DNA from: Chitinophaga solisilvae
Lineage (GTDB): Bacteria; Bacteroidota; Bacteroidia; Chitinophagales; Chitinophagaceae
Length of the DNA stretch: 64,000 nucleotides
Direction: 5' to 3'
NCBI RefSeq assembly: GCF_009928525.1
Contig: NZ_JAABOK010000013.1
Coordinates: forward strand, 124,001 to 188,000
This document shows positions 35,167 to 43,034 of the stretch, piece after piece; the stretch's first letter is position 1; the number at the start of each line of letters is the position of its first letter. Both the position numbers and the translations under genes were made by a program. Below the pieces are notes generated by a model. The model did no database searches, was not told the origin of the DNA, and was given only the letters and a program-made list of their open reading frames with translations.

Positions 35167-35613
35167 TTATTTTGTATTGAGATCGTTCAGCATACTGCGG
35201 ATTGCCCCCAGCATAGCTTTGCGGGCATCAGGATCAGCGAGTGCGGTCTTCAGTATTTTATTGGTCTTCAGGTGTTTCATAATTTTCATGTACTGCTCCT
35301 TTTCTGTCGCAAGGTCGTTCAGGAACGCACTTTGTGCGGTGATACCCTTTACACCGAAATCGCCCAGGTGATGGAACTGTAATTTCTCAGGAACAGGGCG
35401 GCCATCTGCATCATGAAAGCTGACATTCACTTCAGGTTTGAAATGTTCAAATACGGCTTCCACGGAAGTGAGTCCTTCTACTATTTCAGGCTTTACAGGC
35501 GCTTGCTGGGTAAGCTTTTCAGCAAACAAGGTGCGGTTATGCGAGATTTCCGCGATGGCTTCATTGGCGTCCAGCTTGACCTCTGTGCCACCAATTCCGT
35601 AGTTGTCATTCAT
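35167..35613 (-). CDS. tssB: T6SS sheath small subunit TssB
   Basis: A 148-residue TssB. It starts MNDNYGIGGTEVKLDANEA at the ATG at 35613; the in-frame upstream Met at 35655 would add 14 non-family residues. The core LQFHHLGDFGVKGITAQSAF matches the TssB helix-strand unit that clamps TssC. C-terminal helices DARKAMLGAIRSMLNDLN are typical. It precedes tssC by 37 bp and follows tssH by 108 bp. Confidence 0.93.
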   Translation of the reverse strand: MNDNYGIGGTEVKLDANEAIAEISHNRTLFAEKLTQQAPVKPEIVEGLTSVEAVFEHFKPEVNVSFHDADGRPVPEKLQFHHLGDFGVKGITAQSAFLNDLATEKEQYMKIMKHLKTNKILKTALADPDARKAMLGAIRSMLNDLNTK

Positions 35614-35721
35614 AACAAAACATTTTGAGATTTTCGAATTTCCGGATACAGGCATCCCGTCTTGTCCGGCAGATGTCTGTAAACAATTTACTATTGAGGT
35701 TACTAACTACTAACTAATAAA

Positions 35722-38172
35722 CTAACTGATGATCCAATCCGGTTTTTCATCTTTGATATCCAGCGTTACCACCATGTCTTTCTGCAGGCTGCCGTCAATG
35801 ATCATGCGTGACAAGGGTTTGCGGAGCTGCCCCCGTATTACTTCTCTCAGCGGGCGGGCGCCGTATTGCGGAGAGTATCCCATCAATGCCAGGTGTTTCC
35901 TGGCTCCGGGTGTAACATGCAGGGTGATCTGCTGTTGTTGCAGCAGCTGCAGCAGGTGTTGCAGATGGATGTCAAATATTTTCTCCACATTCTCCTGTTG
36001 AATCGGTCCGAAGGGAACTATTTCCGTCAGCCTTCCCAGGAACTCCGGTCTGAAATGGCGGGCCATCAGTTCCATCAGCTGCTGTGAAGGCGGGATCACT
36101 CCTTCCTGAAATGACCTGGCGATGGTATCACTGCCGATGTTGGAAGTGAAGAGTACCAGCGCATTGGAGAAGTCTCCGGTTTTTCCGAGTCTGTCGTGTA
36201 ACTTTCCTTCATCCATGATCTGTAAAAAGATATCAAATACAGATGGATGCGCTTTTTCAATTTCATCGAAGAGTACGACCGCATAAGGCTGCTGCCGTAT
36301 TTTATTAACAAGCAGCCCTCCTTCCTCGTACCCTACATATCCGGGAGGCGCGCCGTACAGCAGGGCTGCGGCATGCTCTTCCTTAAACTCTGACATGTCA
36401 AAACGGATCATGCAGCGTTCATCCTGGAAAAGGAAATCGGCCAGTGATTTGGCCAGTTCTGTTTTACCCGTTCCTGTAGGCCCCAGAAAGAAGAAAGAGC
36501 CTATGGGCTGTCCGGGTCTGCTGAGGCCGGACCTGGACTCAAGAATAGCATCCGCTACTGTTTTGAGTGCATGATCCTGCCCTACTACTCTTTTGCGTAA
36601 ATGCAGATCCATGCTCACCAGTCGTTCTCTCTCTTCTGCCTGTATTTTCCCCAGCGGGATACCGGTCATTCCGGCGATGGTGGTAGCCAGGTCTACAGGA
36701 GTTACGGTGTTGTGCTGTTCGGCTACCGCTGCAGACAGCTGCTGCAGTAACTCCTGCAGGTATTGCTGCAGGGCGGTGGTATCGGACATTTTATTTACTT
36801 CCTGGTCTGTTTTCAGTTTACTGGCGAGCAGGGCGCCCAGCCGTTCCGTCATCTGCCGGTAGAACCACTGCAGGTCTTCCGCCTGTAAAGCTGCTTTCGT
36901 TGTCAGTGCGGTGAATTCTTCCTCCAGGCTTTTCAGCAGCGGGGCGCCGGTATCCTGCATGGCGCGCAGTGCAGCCATGGTGCGGTCCAGCAGATTTACC
37001 GCGCTGTCCGGCAGGCTGCGTTCTTTCAGATAGCGCCGGGAAAGGCGGATCGCTTCCCGGATGCTTTCGTCCGGTACCTTCAATTGATAGAAGCTCTCGT
37101 ATACCGGCATGACAGCTGTCATCATTCGTATTGCCTGCGTTTCATCAGGCTCTGCGAGCGTGATGGTTTCAAAGCGGTGTCGCAGAATGGCATCCGGCTC
37201 AATCAGTTTACGGAAACCTTCCGGGGTAGTGGTACCGATGAGTATGATCTCGCTTTTACCCAATGCCGCTTTGATGACATTAGCCATACCTCCGCCGGAT
37301 TGTTTATCCAGCAACGTATGCATGTTATCGATAAACAGGATATGCCTGCCTGTCTGTTTCAACTGTTGAATAATCTGCAGCAGCCTGTCTTCCAGCTCAT
37401 TCTTGTAGGCTGCGCCTGCAATAAAGGCGCCGTAATCCAGCGCATAGAGTTCTGCTGACTGTAACTGCAACGGCACCTGTTTCTGTACAATAGCCCTTGC
37501 CAGACCTTCCGCGAGGGCGGTTTTACCCACGCCTCCTTCTCCTATGATGAGTACACTGGCTTTATCCTTTCGGGTAAGAATCTCCGTTACAGCCCTTATT
37601 TCGCCCTCTCTGCCTATTACCGGATGGTAGGTCTGCAACAGCTGCGGATCGGTCATACGATAGACGTATTTGAGCGTGGCAGGCTTTACGCCATGTCCGT
37701 TGGAAGAGGCAGCTGCGGCAGGATGACTGCCTTTGCTTTTCCTGCTGGCAGCAATCAGTTGCTCGCGGGTAAAGGGAAATGTTTTCAGCTGTTCATAAGA
37801 GAAGCCTACTCCCGGTGTACAGAGCGATATGAGTAAAGACCATGCATCAGTTTCGCGTTCATCTGCCTGCTGTGAGATATTTACCGCTTCCTGTAAAACA
37901 GTGGCAGCGGCATCATCCGGTTCGGGATCATCGGTGTTACGGGAAGAGCGCGGTAATTCATCCAGTCTTACTTCTGCCCATTCTTCCACATAGTATACGT
38001 CAATATCCAGCTGGTGTAATAAGGGCGCCAGTCCGGCTTCCTTATGCATGGCAGCACGAAGCAGGTGTGCAGGGGTATACTGCGCATGATGAAAGTCTTT
38101 CGCAACCGCTTTCGCTATCCGGATAGCGGACTGCAATTCAACGCTGAATATGGTCATTGCTGACAGGGTCAT
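35722..38172 (-). CDS. tssH: T6SS ClpV-type AAA+ unfoldase TssH
   Basis: An 816-residue ClpB-class protein with an N domain (1-150), D1 and D2 AAA modules. D1 has Walker A GEGGVGKT (211-218) and pore loop GAAYKNELEDRL, but Walker B reads LFIDNMH (279-285): the catalytic Glu is Asn283. D2 is intact, with GPTGTGKTELAK and VVLFDEIEKAHPSVFD. The M domain is short, as expected for ClpV rather than ClpB. It strips contracted sheath for reuse. First gene of the minus-strand block; an alternative ATG at 38157 (MTIFSVELQ) is equally plausible. Confidence 0.93.
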   Translation of the reverse strand: MTLSAMTIFSVELQSAIRIAKAVAKDFHHAQYTPAHLLRAAMHKEAGLAPLLHQLDIDVYYVEEWAEVRLDELPRSSRNTDDPEPDDAAATVLQEAVNISQQADERETDAWSLLISLCTPGVGFSYEQLKTFPFTREQLIAASRKSKGSHPAAAASSNGHGVKPATLKYVYRMTDPQLLQTYHPVIGREGEIRAVTEILTRKDKASVLIIGEGGVGKTALAEGLARAIVQKQVPLQLQSAELYALDYGAFIAGAAYKNELEDRLLQIIQQLKQTGRHILFIDNMHTLLDKQSGGGMANVIKAALGKSEIILIGTTTPEGFRKLIEPDAILRHRFETITLAEPDETQAIRMMTAVMPVYESFYQLKVPDESIREAIRLSRRYLKERSLPDSAVNLLDRTMAALRAMQDTGAPLLKSLEEEFTALTTKAALQAEDLQWFYRQMTERLGALLASKLKTDQEVNKMSDTTALQQYLQELLQQLSAAVAEQHNTVTPVDLATTIAGMTGIPLGKIQAEERERLVSMDLHLRKRVVGQDHALKTVADAILESRSGLSRPGQPIGSFFFLGPTGTGKTELAKSLADFLFQDERCMIRFDMSEFKEEHAAALLYGAPPGYVGYEEGGLLVNKIRQQPYAVVLFDEIEKAHPSVFDIFLQIMDEGKLHDRLGKTGDFSNALVLFTSNIGSDTIARSFQEGVIPPSQQLMELMARHFRPEFLGRLTEIVPFGPIQQENVEKIFDIHLQHLLQLLQQQQITLHVTPGARKHLALMGYSPQYGARPLREVIRGQLRKPLSRMIIDGSLQKDMVVTLDIKDEKPDWIIS

Positions 38173-38196
38173 TTGGATGATTCAGGTTTTTCTAAT

Positions 38197-38204
38197 CAAA
38201 GTTA
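38197..38204 (-). promoter_or_regulatory. candidate -7 box (TAACTTTG) for tssH operon
   Basis: On the minus strand TAACTTTG fits TAnnTTTG and lies 24 bp upstream of the ATG at 38172. No clear -33 TTG is seen at 19-21 nt. Confidence 0.4.
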
Positions 38205-38823
38205 ACAATTACATTTTTACACACATACTGCGTAAAACCAGAGAAGTAAAGATACTGCTAAAACATTTACATATACTGCCGGCGGCAAGAAAAACGGACG
38301 TAAAACTAATATTAAAAAAGTATCACACATCTAAAAGAAAAACGCATACAGCAGGGACTTTCCGGCCAATACCTCCAATACCTTTACAGACAGGCATCCG
38401 GCAAAAAAAACAATGGTATTCCATATAACAACTTCTAAATATTTTACAATAAAAAATAATACATAAATTTTTATCCGGTTAACATTTCACCGCAGTGAGA
38501 AGGGCAGGATGTCTACCAATCAAATATGACATATCATATTCTCCCCTGCTTTTCTTCCTGAAAAATAAAATACAGAGATGGCATATTTATATGCAGGAGA
38601 ATATTTATTTTCGTAAAAGCCATAGTCGACAGAAAAACCATTTAACATCCATAAACTGGAACCCATGAGAAGAACCTTTTGCCCAAAAAAGCAGCCAGTT
38701 GTTAATCCTCGCAAACGCTCCCGGCGGTTGCCTGGTCACCATTTAAAATAAACCGATCAACATAACACAAGCCGGTTTTCTGAAAAGAAAAAACGGATCA
38801 TTAACGCCAAAAAATTTCTACTT
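38205..38823. other. AT-rich intergenic region between divergent tssH and tssD2
   Basis: This is by far the longest non-coding stretch in the window, about 620 bp between divergent T6SS transcripts. It is AT-rich with long A and T runs, carries no copy of the palindromic families and no long open frame with credible coding pattern. A near-consensus TATTTTCG lies at 38606-38613 on the plus strand. A small perfect palindrome GCATATTTATATGC is at 38581. A 28-codon basic frame lies at 38665. It is the natural place for T6SS regulation. Confidence 0.6.
38665..38751 (+). CDS. possible 28-residue basic peptide
   Basis: An ATG with GGAA 7 bp upstream opens 28 codons reading MRRTFCPKKQPV and continuing Arg/Lys-rich to a TAA. 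Ten of 28 residues are Lys or Arg. It ends 72 bp before tssD2. It could be a leader peptide for the payload cassette or simply chance; the sequence alone cannot decide. Confidence 0.2.
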   Translation: MRRTFCPKKQPVVNPRKRSRRLPGHHLK

Positions 38824-39210
38824 ATGTCTTTTAAGGCAGAACTTATCATAGGAGGAAAATCAGCAAACGTGCTGGAATGCAATTACGGATTTTCCCAGCA
38901 TACTGACGCCAGCGGCAAACCCAGCACCATGCCTCGCGGCGGTACGATATCCCTCATCCTGGAATCCGCCAGGGATACAGATCTGGTTCAATGGATGATT
39001 TCACCGGAAGAAAAAAGAGACGGCTCTATCGTTTTCAAGCGCAGGGATCATGACTCCAGTCTGCGTACCGTGGAATTCAGCGGCGGCATCTGCATACAGT
39101 TCCATGAAAGTTATCACCATTCCGGCTCCAGCCCGATGGTAACCCATATCGTTATTTCTGCCAGGGAACTGAAAATAGGCAGCGTTGCCTATCAAAGAAA
39201 ATGGGAGTAA
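38824..39210 (+). CDS. tssD: T6SS tube protein TssD, second diverged copy
   Basis: 128 residues, the same length as the main TssD, with the shared pattern MSFKAELIIGGKSANVLECN, PRGGTISLILESARDTDLVQW and SPMVTHIVISARELKIG. Roughly a third of positions agree with the copy at 23783, so it is an old paralogue. It opens the cassette that ends with vgrG. Such cargo-linked Hcp copies usually carry or cap a specific effector; the gene 1 bp downstream is the obvious partner. Confidence 0.92.
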   Translation: MSFKAELIIGGKSANVLECNYGFSQHTDASGKPSTMPRGGTISLILESARDTDLVQWMISPEEKRDGSIVFKRRDHDSSLRTVEFSGGICIQFHESYHHSGSSPMVTHIVISARELKIGSVAYQRKWE

Positions 39211-39211
39211 T

Positions 39212-40342
39212 ATGTCTGCTATCCCCGAAAATATTAAAGCTGTAGCCAGGTTCATCCTGCTGCACCTCCAGCGTACATTCGATGATATCGGATTGCAGGA
39301 CAGCCTGCGTTCACGTGCCCACCGCATCTTTATCAATGAAAACTTCAACCGGCAGGAGAACGAAAATGTGGAGAGATCCGCGTATGACACACAGGTGCTG
39401 AATCAGGGCCTTGCCCATATGGCGCTGCATCTTCCCGCTGTGCTGTATAATGCCGGGCTGACAAAGACCATCATCCCTGCATCCAATGTGCATTCCATGC
39501 TGGTCAACAACCTGCTGGGCGTGCATGTAAACGATGTAGGCACCTTTATCATTGATGTGGAAAAAGGCGGGATATACGCCTTTTCCTGGCCTTCTGAGAA
39601 CAGGCCCGCACAACCGGCAAAAGCCCCGTCCCCGGCCAAAACAGCAACGCATGATTCCAGCATCCGGTTCATCAACACCGACCCCGATCTCGATGCGGCT
39701 GTTCAACGCAACATGGATTACCTCACGGAACAGATGAAAGGCAAAATCAAGGGCGCTGTTCCCAAAGCCCCCGCCCCTGTTAACCTGCTTAAACACCGTA
39801 ACCTGGTAAAATCCGTGAGCGAAATGAGACAGGTCTACAAAGGACTGTACAAAGATCAGACGCTCGTGGAAGGTATCCTGGAAGGCAGCCCCATGAATAT
39901 GCTGAAAGATATGGCCACGCGGAAACCGGGAGAAGGCAACCTCCCCGGTATCGACTATGTTCCCGGCGCTACCCAGCTGCTGGACATCCTGTTCAATGAC
40001 GGCGCAAAAGGCAATGACCTCCTCTTCATTGACGTGGCGCAGCGTACCCCTCCTGAAAGCGGTGGCGGCTACAAAACCCTGATTAAAATGCTGGATGCCT
40101 ACAACCGGCACTGGGGCAGACAATTCGTGGGCGCATACGTCAGCCAGGAAATGTTTAACCAGTATCAAAGTCAGCATAGCATCCCGGCCGCACTGCCTTT
40201 CACCGGCAGCTTCGACAGCGCCCCCAGAGACAGAAACGGTCATCCGTACAAATATTTTATTTACATCAACATAAAAGATCTGAAAGCAGATAACATCGAT
40301 CTGAAAAAAGCCGGTGTGATATTGATAAATCCACAAGATTAA
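39212..40342 (+). CDS. unknown protein, candidate T6SS effector
   Basis: A 376-residue protein starting at the ATG one base after the tssD2 stop (MSAIPENIK). No signal peptide or membrane segment. The N-terminal about 120 residues look like a compact helical domain, then an Ala/Pro/Lys linker (NRPAQPAKAPSPAKTATH), and a C-terminal domain with NDLLFIDVAQRTPPESGGGY and YKYFIYINIKDLKADNID. I recognise no family or toxin motif. Position between tssD2 and two lipoproteins upstream of vgrG argues for a cargo protein. It may instead be a structural or chaperone protein. Confidence 0.55.
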   Translation: MSAIPENIKAVARFILLHLQRTFDDIGLQDSLRSRAHRIFINENFNRQENENVERSAYDTQVLNQGLAHMALHLPAVLYNAGLTKTIIPASNVHSMLVNNLLGVHVNDVGTFIIDVEKGGIYAFSWPSENRPAQPAKAPSPAKTATHDSSIRFINTDPDLDAAVQRNMDYLTEQMKGKIKGAVPKAPAPVNLLKHRNLVKSVSEMRQVYKGLYKDQTLVEGILEGSPMNMLKDMATRKPGEGNLPGIDYVPGATQLLDILFNDGAKGNDLLFIDVAQRTPPESGGGYKTLIKMLDAYNRHWGRQFVGAYVSQEMFNQYQSQHSIPAALPFTGSFDSAPRDRNGHPYKYFIYINIKDLKADNIDLKKAGVILINPQD

Positions 40343-40345
40343 TGC

Positions 40346-40801
40346 ATGAATCAACGTACCCGGCATATCCTGTCTGCATGGATGTTATCCGCAGGTCTGT
40401 TAACAGGTTGCCATACCAGACATCAGCATGAACCGAAAGAAGCAGTAATTGATACCGGCAGATATGTACTGAACAACACTACCATCTCTGCGGGCGACCA
40501 CATTGAACTGTGGCTGAACAAGAAAGATACAGGCGATTATATACTGCGTGTATATCATTACAGTGGTAAACTGAAATCCTATATGGCCTATCAGTATCAG
40601 CAGCAAAAAGGATACGCGCTCGTATGTAATGCCAACGGAACAAAACAGGCTGAACGTTACTTCAACAACGAACATGGAGACGGCATCCGGAATACATTCA
40701 ATGAAAAAGGATACCTCGTCAGTTCGTCTGTCATGACAAATGGTAAAGCAACAGCAACACAGCATTATGATCCACCGCTTCAACCGGATAACGAACAATA
40801 G
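40346..40801 (+). CDS. small lipoprotein, candidate immunity protein
   Basis: A 151-residue protein with a type II signal peptide: basic MNQRTRH, hydrophobic LSAWMLSAGL and lipobox LTGC with Cys22. No acidic surface-export signal follows the Cys, so it should stay in the periplasm. The body has repeated Tyr-rich strands such as LRVYHYSGKLKSYMAYQY and CNANGTKQAERYF, reminiscent of YwqK/MORN-type repeats. It starts 3 bp after the candidate effector. Immunity is inferred from position only. Confidence 0.6.
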   Translation: MNQRTRHILSAWMLSAGLLTGCHTRHQHEPKEAVIDTGRYVLNNTTISAGDHIELWLNKKDTGDYILRVYHYSGKLKSYMAYQYQQQKGYALVCNANGTKQAERYFNNEHGDGIRNTFNEKGYLVSSSVMTNGKATATQHYDPPLQPDNEQ

Positions 40802-40802
40802 C

Positions 40803-41171
40803 ATGATATACCAGCTGGCTGCAGCGGCTGCAGTCATCAGTATCATCGCCTGCAACGGCTCCGGAAACATCACGGCAGAAAAAGATTATGTGTTCATCAG
40901 GAAAAAGCGCAACGACAGTTCACATTATGAAATGGGCATAGATCCGAAAGACAGTAACAACTATGTAATCAGGGATTATAACGGCGAAAAACTGATCAGC
41001 ACAGGGCATTACCAGCAAAGACAACCGGCAGGATATTTTATGAGCGACATAGGCGCAGGCGTAAAGCTGCAGTTTTATAAACTGCCAGGCAACACCGACG
41101 CCACCTATCATTTTCTGGATACAGACGGCAATCCCGTAAGCGTAATGGTCTACAGGCGCCACAGCAGATAA
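40803..41171 (+). CDS. second small lipoprotein, candidate immunity protein
   Basis: 122 residues from ATG 40803, with a short hydrophobic start and lipobox IIAC (Cys17). An alternative ATG at 40767 would add a basic segment (MIHRFNRITNNS) and make a better signal peptide, but overlaps the previous gene by 35 bp. The body resembles the preceding lipoprotein: NYVIRDYNGEKLISTGHYQQ against DYILRVYHYSGKLKSYMAYQ. The two therefore look like a tandem duplication. Followed 51 bp later by vgrG. Confidence 0.55.
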   Translation: MIYQLAAAAAVISIIACNGSGNITAEKDYVFIRKKRNDSSHYEMGIDPKDSNNYVIRDYNGEKLISTGHYQQRQPAGYFMSDIGAGVKLQFYKLPGNTDATYHFLDTDGNPVSVMVYRRHSR

Positions 41172-41222
41172 ACTTTAACTGTCAGCATTCATTGATAATA
41201 TTTTTTTAAACTGATTACAACT

Positions 41223-43034
41223 ATGAGTGACGATAAATTTCTCAACAAGTCAGCAATAGGTATTGAAGGATATTCCGGACCAGTGGAGTTTAAAAATGTA
41301 ACCCTGGAACAATCCGTCGGCAACCACCATTACTTCAGCTTCCTGTGGAGGCCCGGACGGCTTACCAGCGACCTCTCCTATCAGCAGGAACTCATCCAGA
41401 AGTATATCGGGAAAGGTATCTCTATTACGTTCGGTGAATTCCGTTTTAAAGGACTGATCACCAGCATTGCCGTTATAGAAGAAGACGGTGCTGCCAGCGG
41501 TTTTCAGGTATCCGGCGTAAGCCCTACCATCCTGCTGGACGATGTTCCGCAAAGCGCTTCCTACTATCAGCAGTCGCTGCAGAACGTTATACAAGGCGCA
41601 CTGAAAGACGCCAGCAGCAGCCTGCTTAAAACACAGGTAGTGCCGGCCTACAAAAAAACGCTGCCCTATTGCGTGCAGTACAACGAAACAGACTTTGATT
41701 TCCTGGCCAGGCTTTCTGCCCGCTACGGAGAATGGATGTACTACGATGGCAATACACTCGTTATCGGTGACATTCAGAAGAAAGAAGTAAAGCTGACTAA
41801 AAATGTGACCCTGCATAACCTGCAGACTACCGCCGCCGTAACCCCGCAACGTATTAACTATGTGTCCTACGATGCCATGAAAGCCTCTCCGCTCTCAGAA
41901 AAAGCGCAGAAGGCTGAAACAGGCTCCCACCCACTGATGCAGCTCTCCTCTTCTGCTTCTGACGACTTGTATTCTTCTTCTTCCGGTAAACAGACGTTTA
42001 TCCATCACGGTTATACGCAGGAAGAACTGAAACATACCAAAGACCTGCAAAGCAAAGTAACTGCCGCCGCCTTCGTGAAGGTAAGCGGGCTCAGTGAGCT
42101 TCCTGTAATGCCCGGTCAGCGTATCAGCATTGCGAGCGACAGCAGTCAGTCTGCCTACACGGTGATCTCCTGCAATCACTTCGCCAGTACGCCCGGCAAT
42201 TATCACTGCACCTTTACCGCCATTCCTGCGGATGTAAAAGTGCCTCCATACAGTAATCCGCACCTGGTGCCCAAAGCAGAGATACAAAGCGCACTGGTAA
42301 AAGATAACAACGACCCTGAAAAACTGGGACGCGTAAGAGTACAGTTTTTCTGGCAGCCGCAGAATGAACTCAGCCCCTGGATACGACAGGCCTCACCTGC
42401 CGCAGGCGGTGGCACCGGCTTCCACTTTGTACCGGAAGTAGGCGAAGAAGTAGTGGTAGGCTTTGAAGGCGGCAATGCGGAAATGCCCTTCGTGCTGGGC
42501 AGCAAATTCAACGGCAAATCCAAAAGCGGCTACGGCGATGCGCAGAATAATATGAAAGCCATCAAAACCCGCAGCGGCAACCTCATACAGCTGGATGATA
42601 ATACCGGCAGCGTTACCGTGACCGATAAAAACGGCAGCACCATGATTATGGACGGATCCGGTAATATCACCGTGAAATCCAAAACGCTGGTGACCGTAAA
42701 AACAGAGGATAAAATTGTAGTGGATGCACCCAACCAGATCGAATTCCTTTCCAAGGAAATTCATCTCAAAGGCTCCCAGAAAGTCGTCATCGGAGAAGGA
42801 GAAGCGCAGATTACCATCGATCAGCAAGCCAATAAAATATTCTCCAAAGCAGACATCATCAAAGGTACCGCCGTATCCCTCTACCACATGGAATCTGAAG
42901 CCAACATGAAACTGAAGGCAGAAGAACATGATACCACCGGCTCTACCAAACTGACTTTCAACAGCCAGGAAATAAATATGGACGGCTCCACCAACACCAA
43001 TATCAAAGGAGGCATGTTAAATCTGAATTGCTGA
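41223..43034 (+). CDS. vgrG: T6SS spike protein VgrG (TssI)
   Basis: A 603-residue VgrG. The gp27-like N-terminal part includes YCVQYNETDFDFLARLSARY (about 149-168), and the gp5-like OB domain has DPEKLGRVRVQFFWQPQNEL and VPEVGEEVVVGFEGGN. The C-terminal needle is a repetitive beta-helix (GNITVKSKTLVTVKTEDKIV and on) ending GGMLNLNC. No toxin extension is present, so it would need a PAAR tip and cargo from elsewhere. The TGA stop overlaps the ATG of the next gene. Confidence 0.94.
   Translation: MSDDKFLNKSAIGIEGYSGPVEFKNVTLEQSVGNHHYFSFLWRPGRLTSDLSYQQELIQKYIGKGISITFGEFRFKGLITSIAVIEEDGAASGFQVSGVSPTILLDDVPQSASYYQQSLQNVIQGALKDASSSLLKTQVVPAYKKTLPYCVQYNETDFDFLARLSARYGEWMYYDGNTLVIGDIQKKEVKLTKNVTLHNLQTTAAVTPQRINYVSYDAMKASPLSEKAQKAETGSHPLMQLSSSASDDLYSSSSGKQTFIHHGYTQEELKHTKDLQSKVTAAAFVKVSGLSELPVMPGQRISIASDSSQSAYTVISCNHFASTPGNYHCTFTAIPADVKVPPYSNPHLVPKAEIQSALVKDNNDPEKLGRVRVQFFWQPQNELSPWIRQASPAAGGGTGFHFVPEVGEEVVVGFEGGNAEMPFVLGSKFNGKSKSGYGDAQNNMKAIKTRSGNLIQLDDNTGSVTVTDKNGSTMIMDGSGNITVKSKTLVTVKTEDKIVVDAPNQIEFLSKEIHLKGSQKVVIGEGEAQITIDQQANKIFSKADIIKGTAVSLYHMESEANMKLKAEEHDTTGSTKLTFNSQEINMDGSTNTNIKGGMLNLNC

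Noticed and set aside
38520..38714. A 64-codon minus-strand frame in the tssH-tssD2 intergenic region
   Set aside because: No ribosome-binding site or promoter box, composition unlike coding neighbours, and no recognisable pattern.
39311..40366. A 351-codon minus-strand frame opposite the candidate effector gene
   Set aside because: The plus-strand gene has tight spacing to tssD2 and the lipoprotein gene, and its codon pattern matches neighbours; the antisense frame has none of this.
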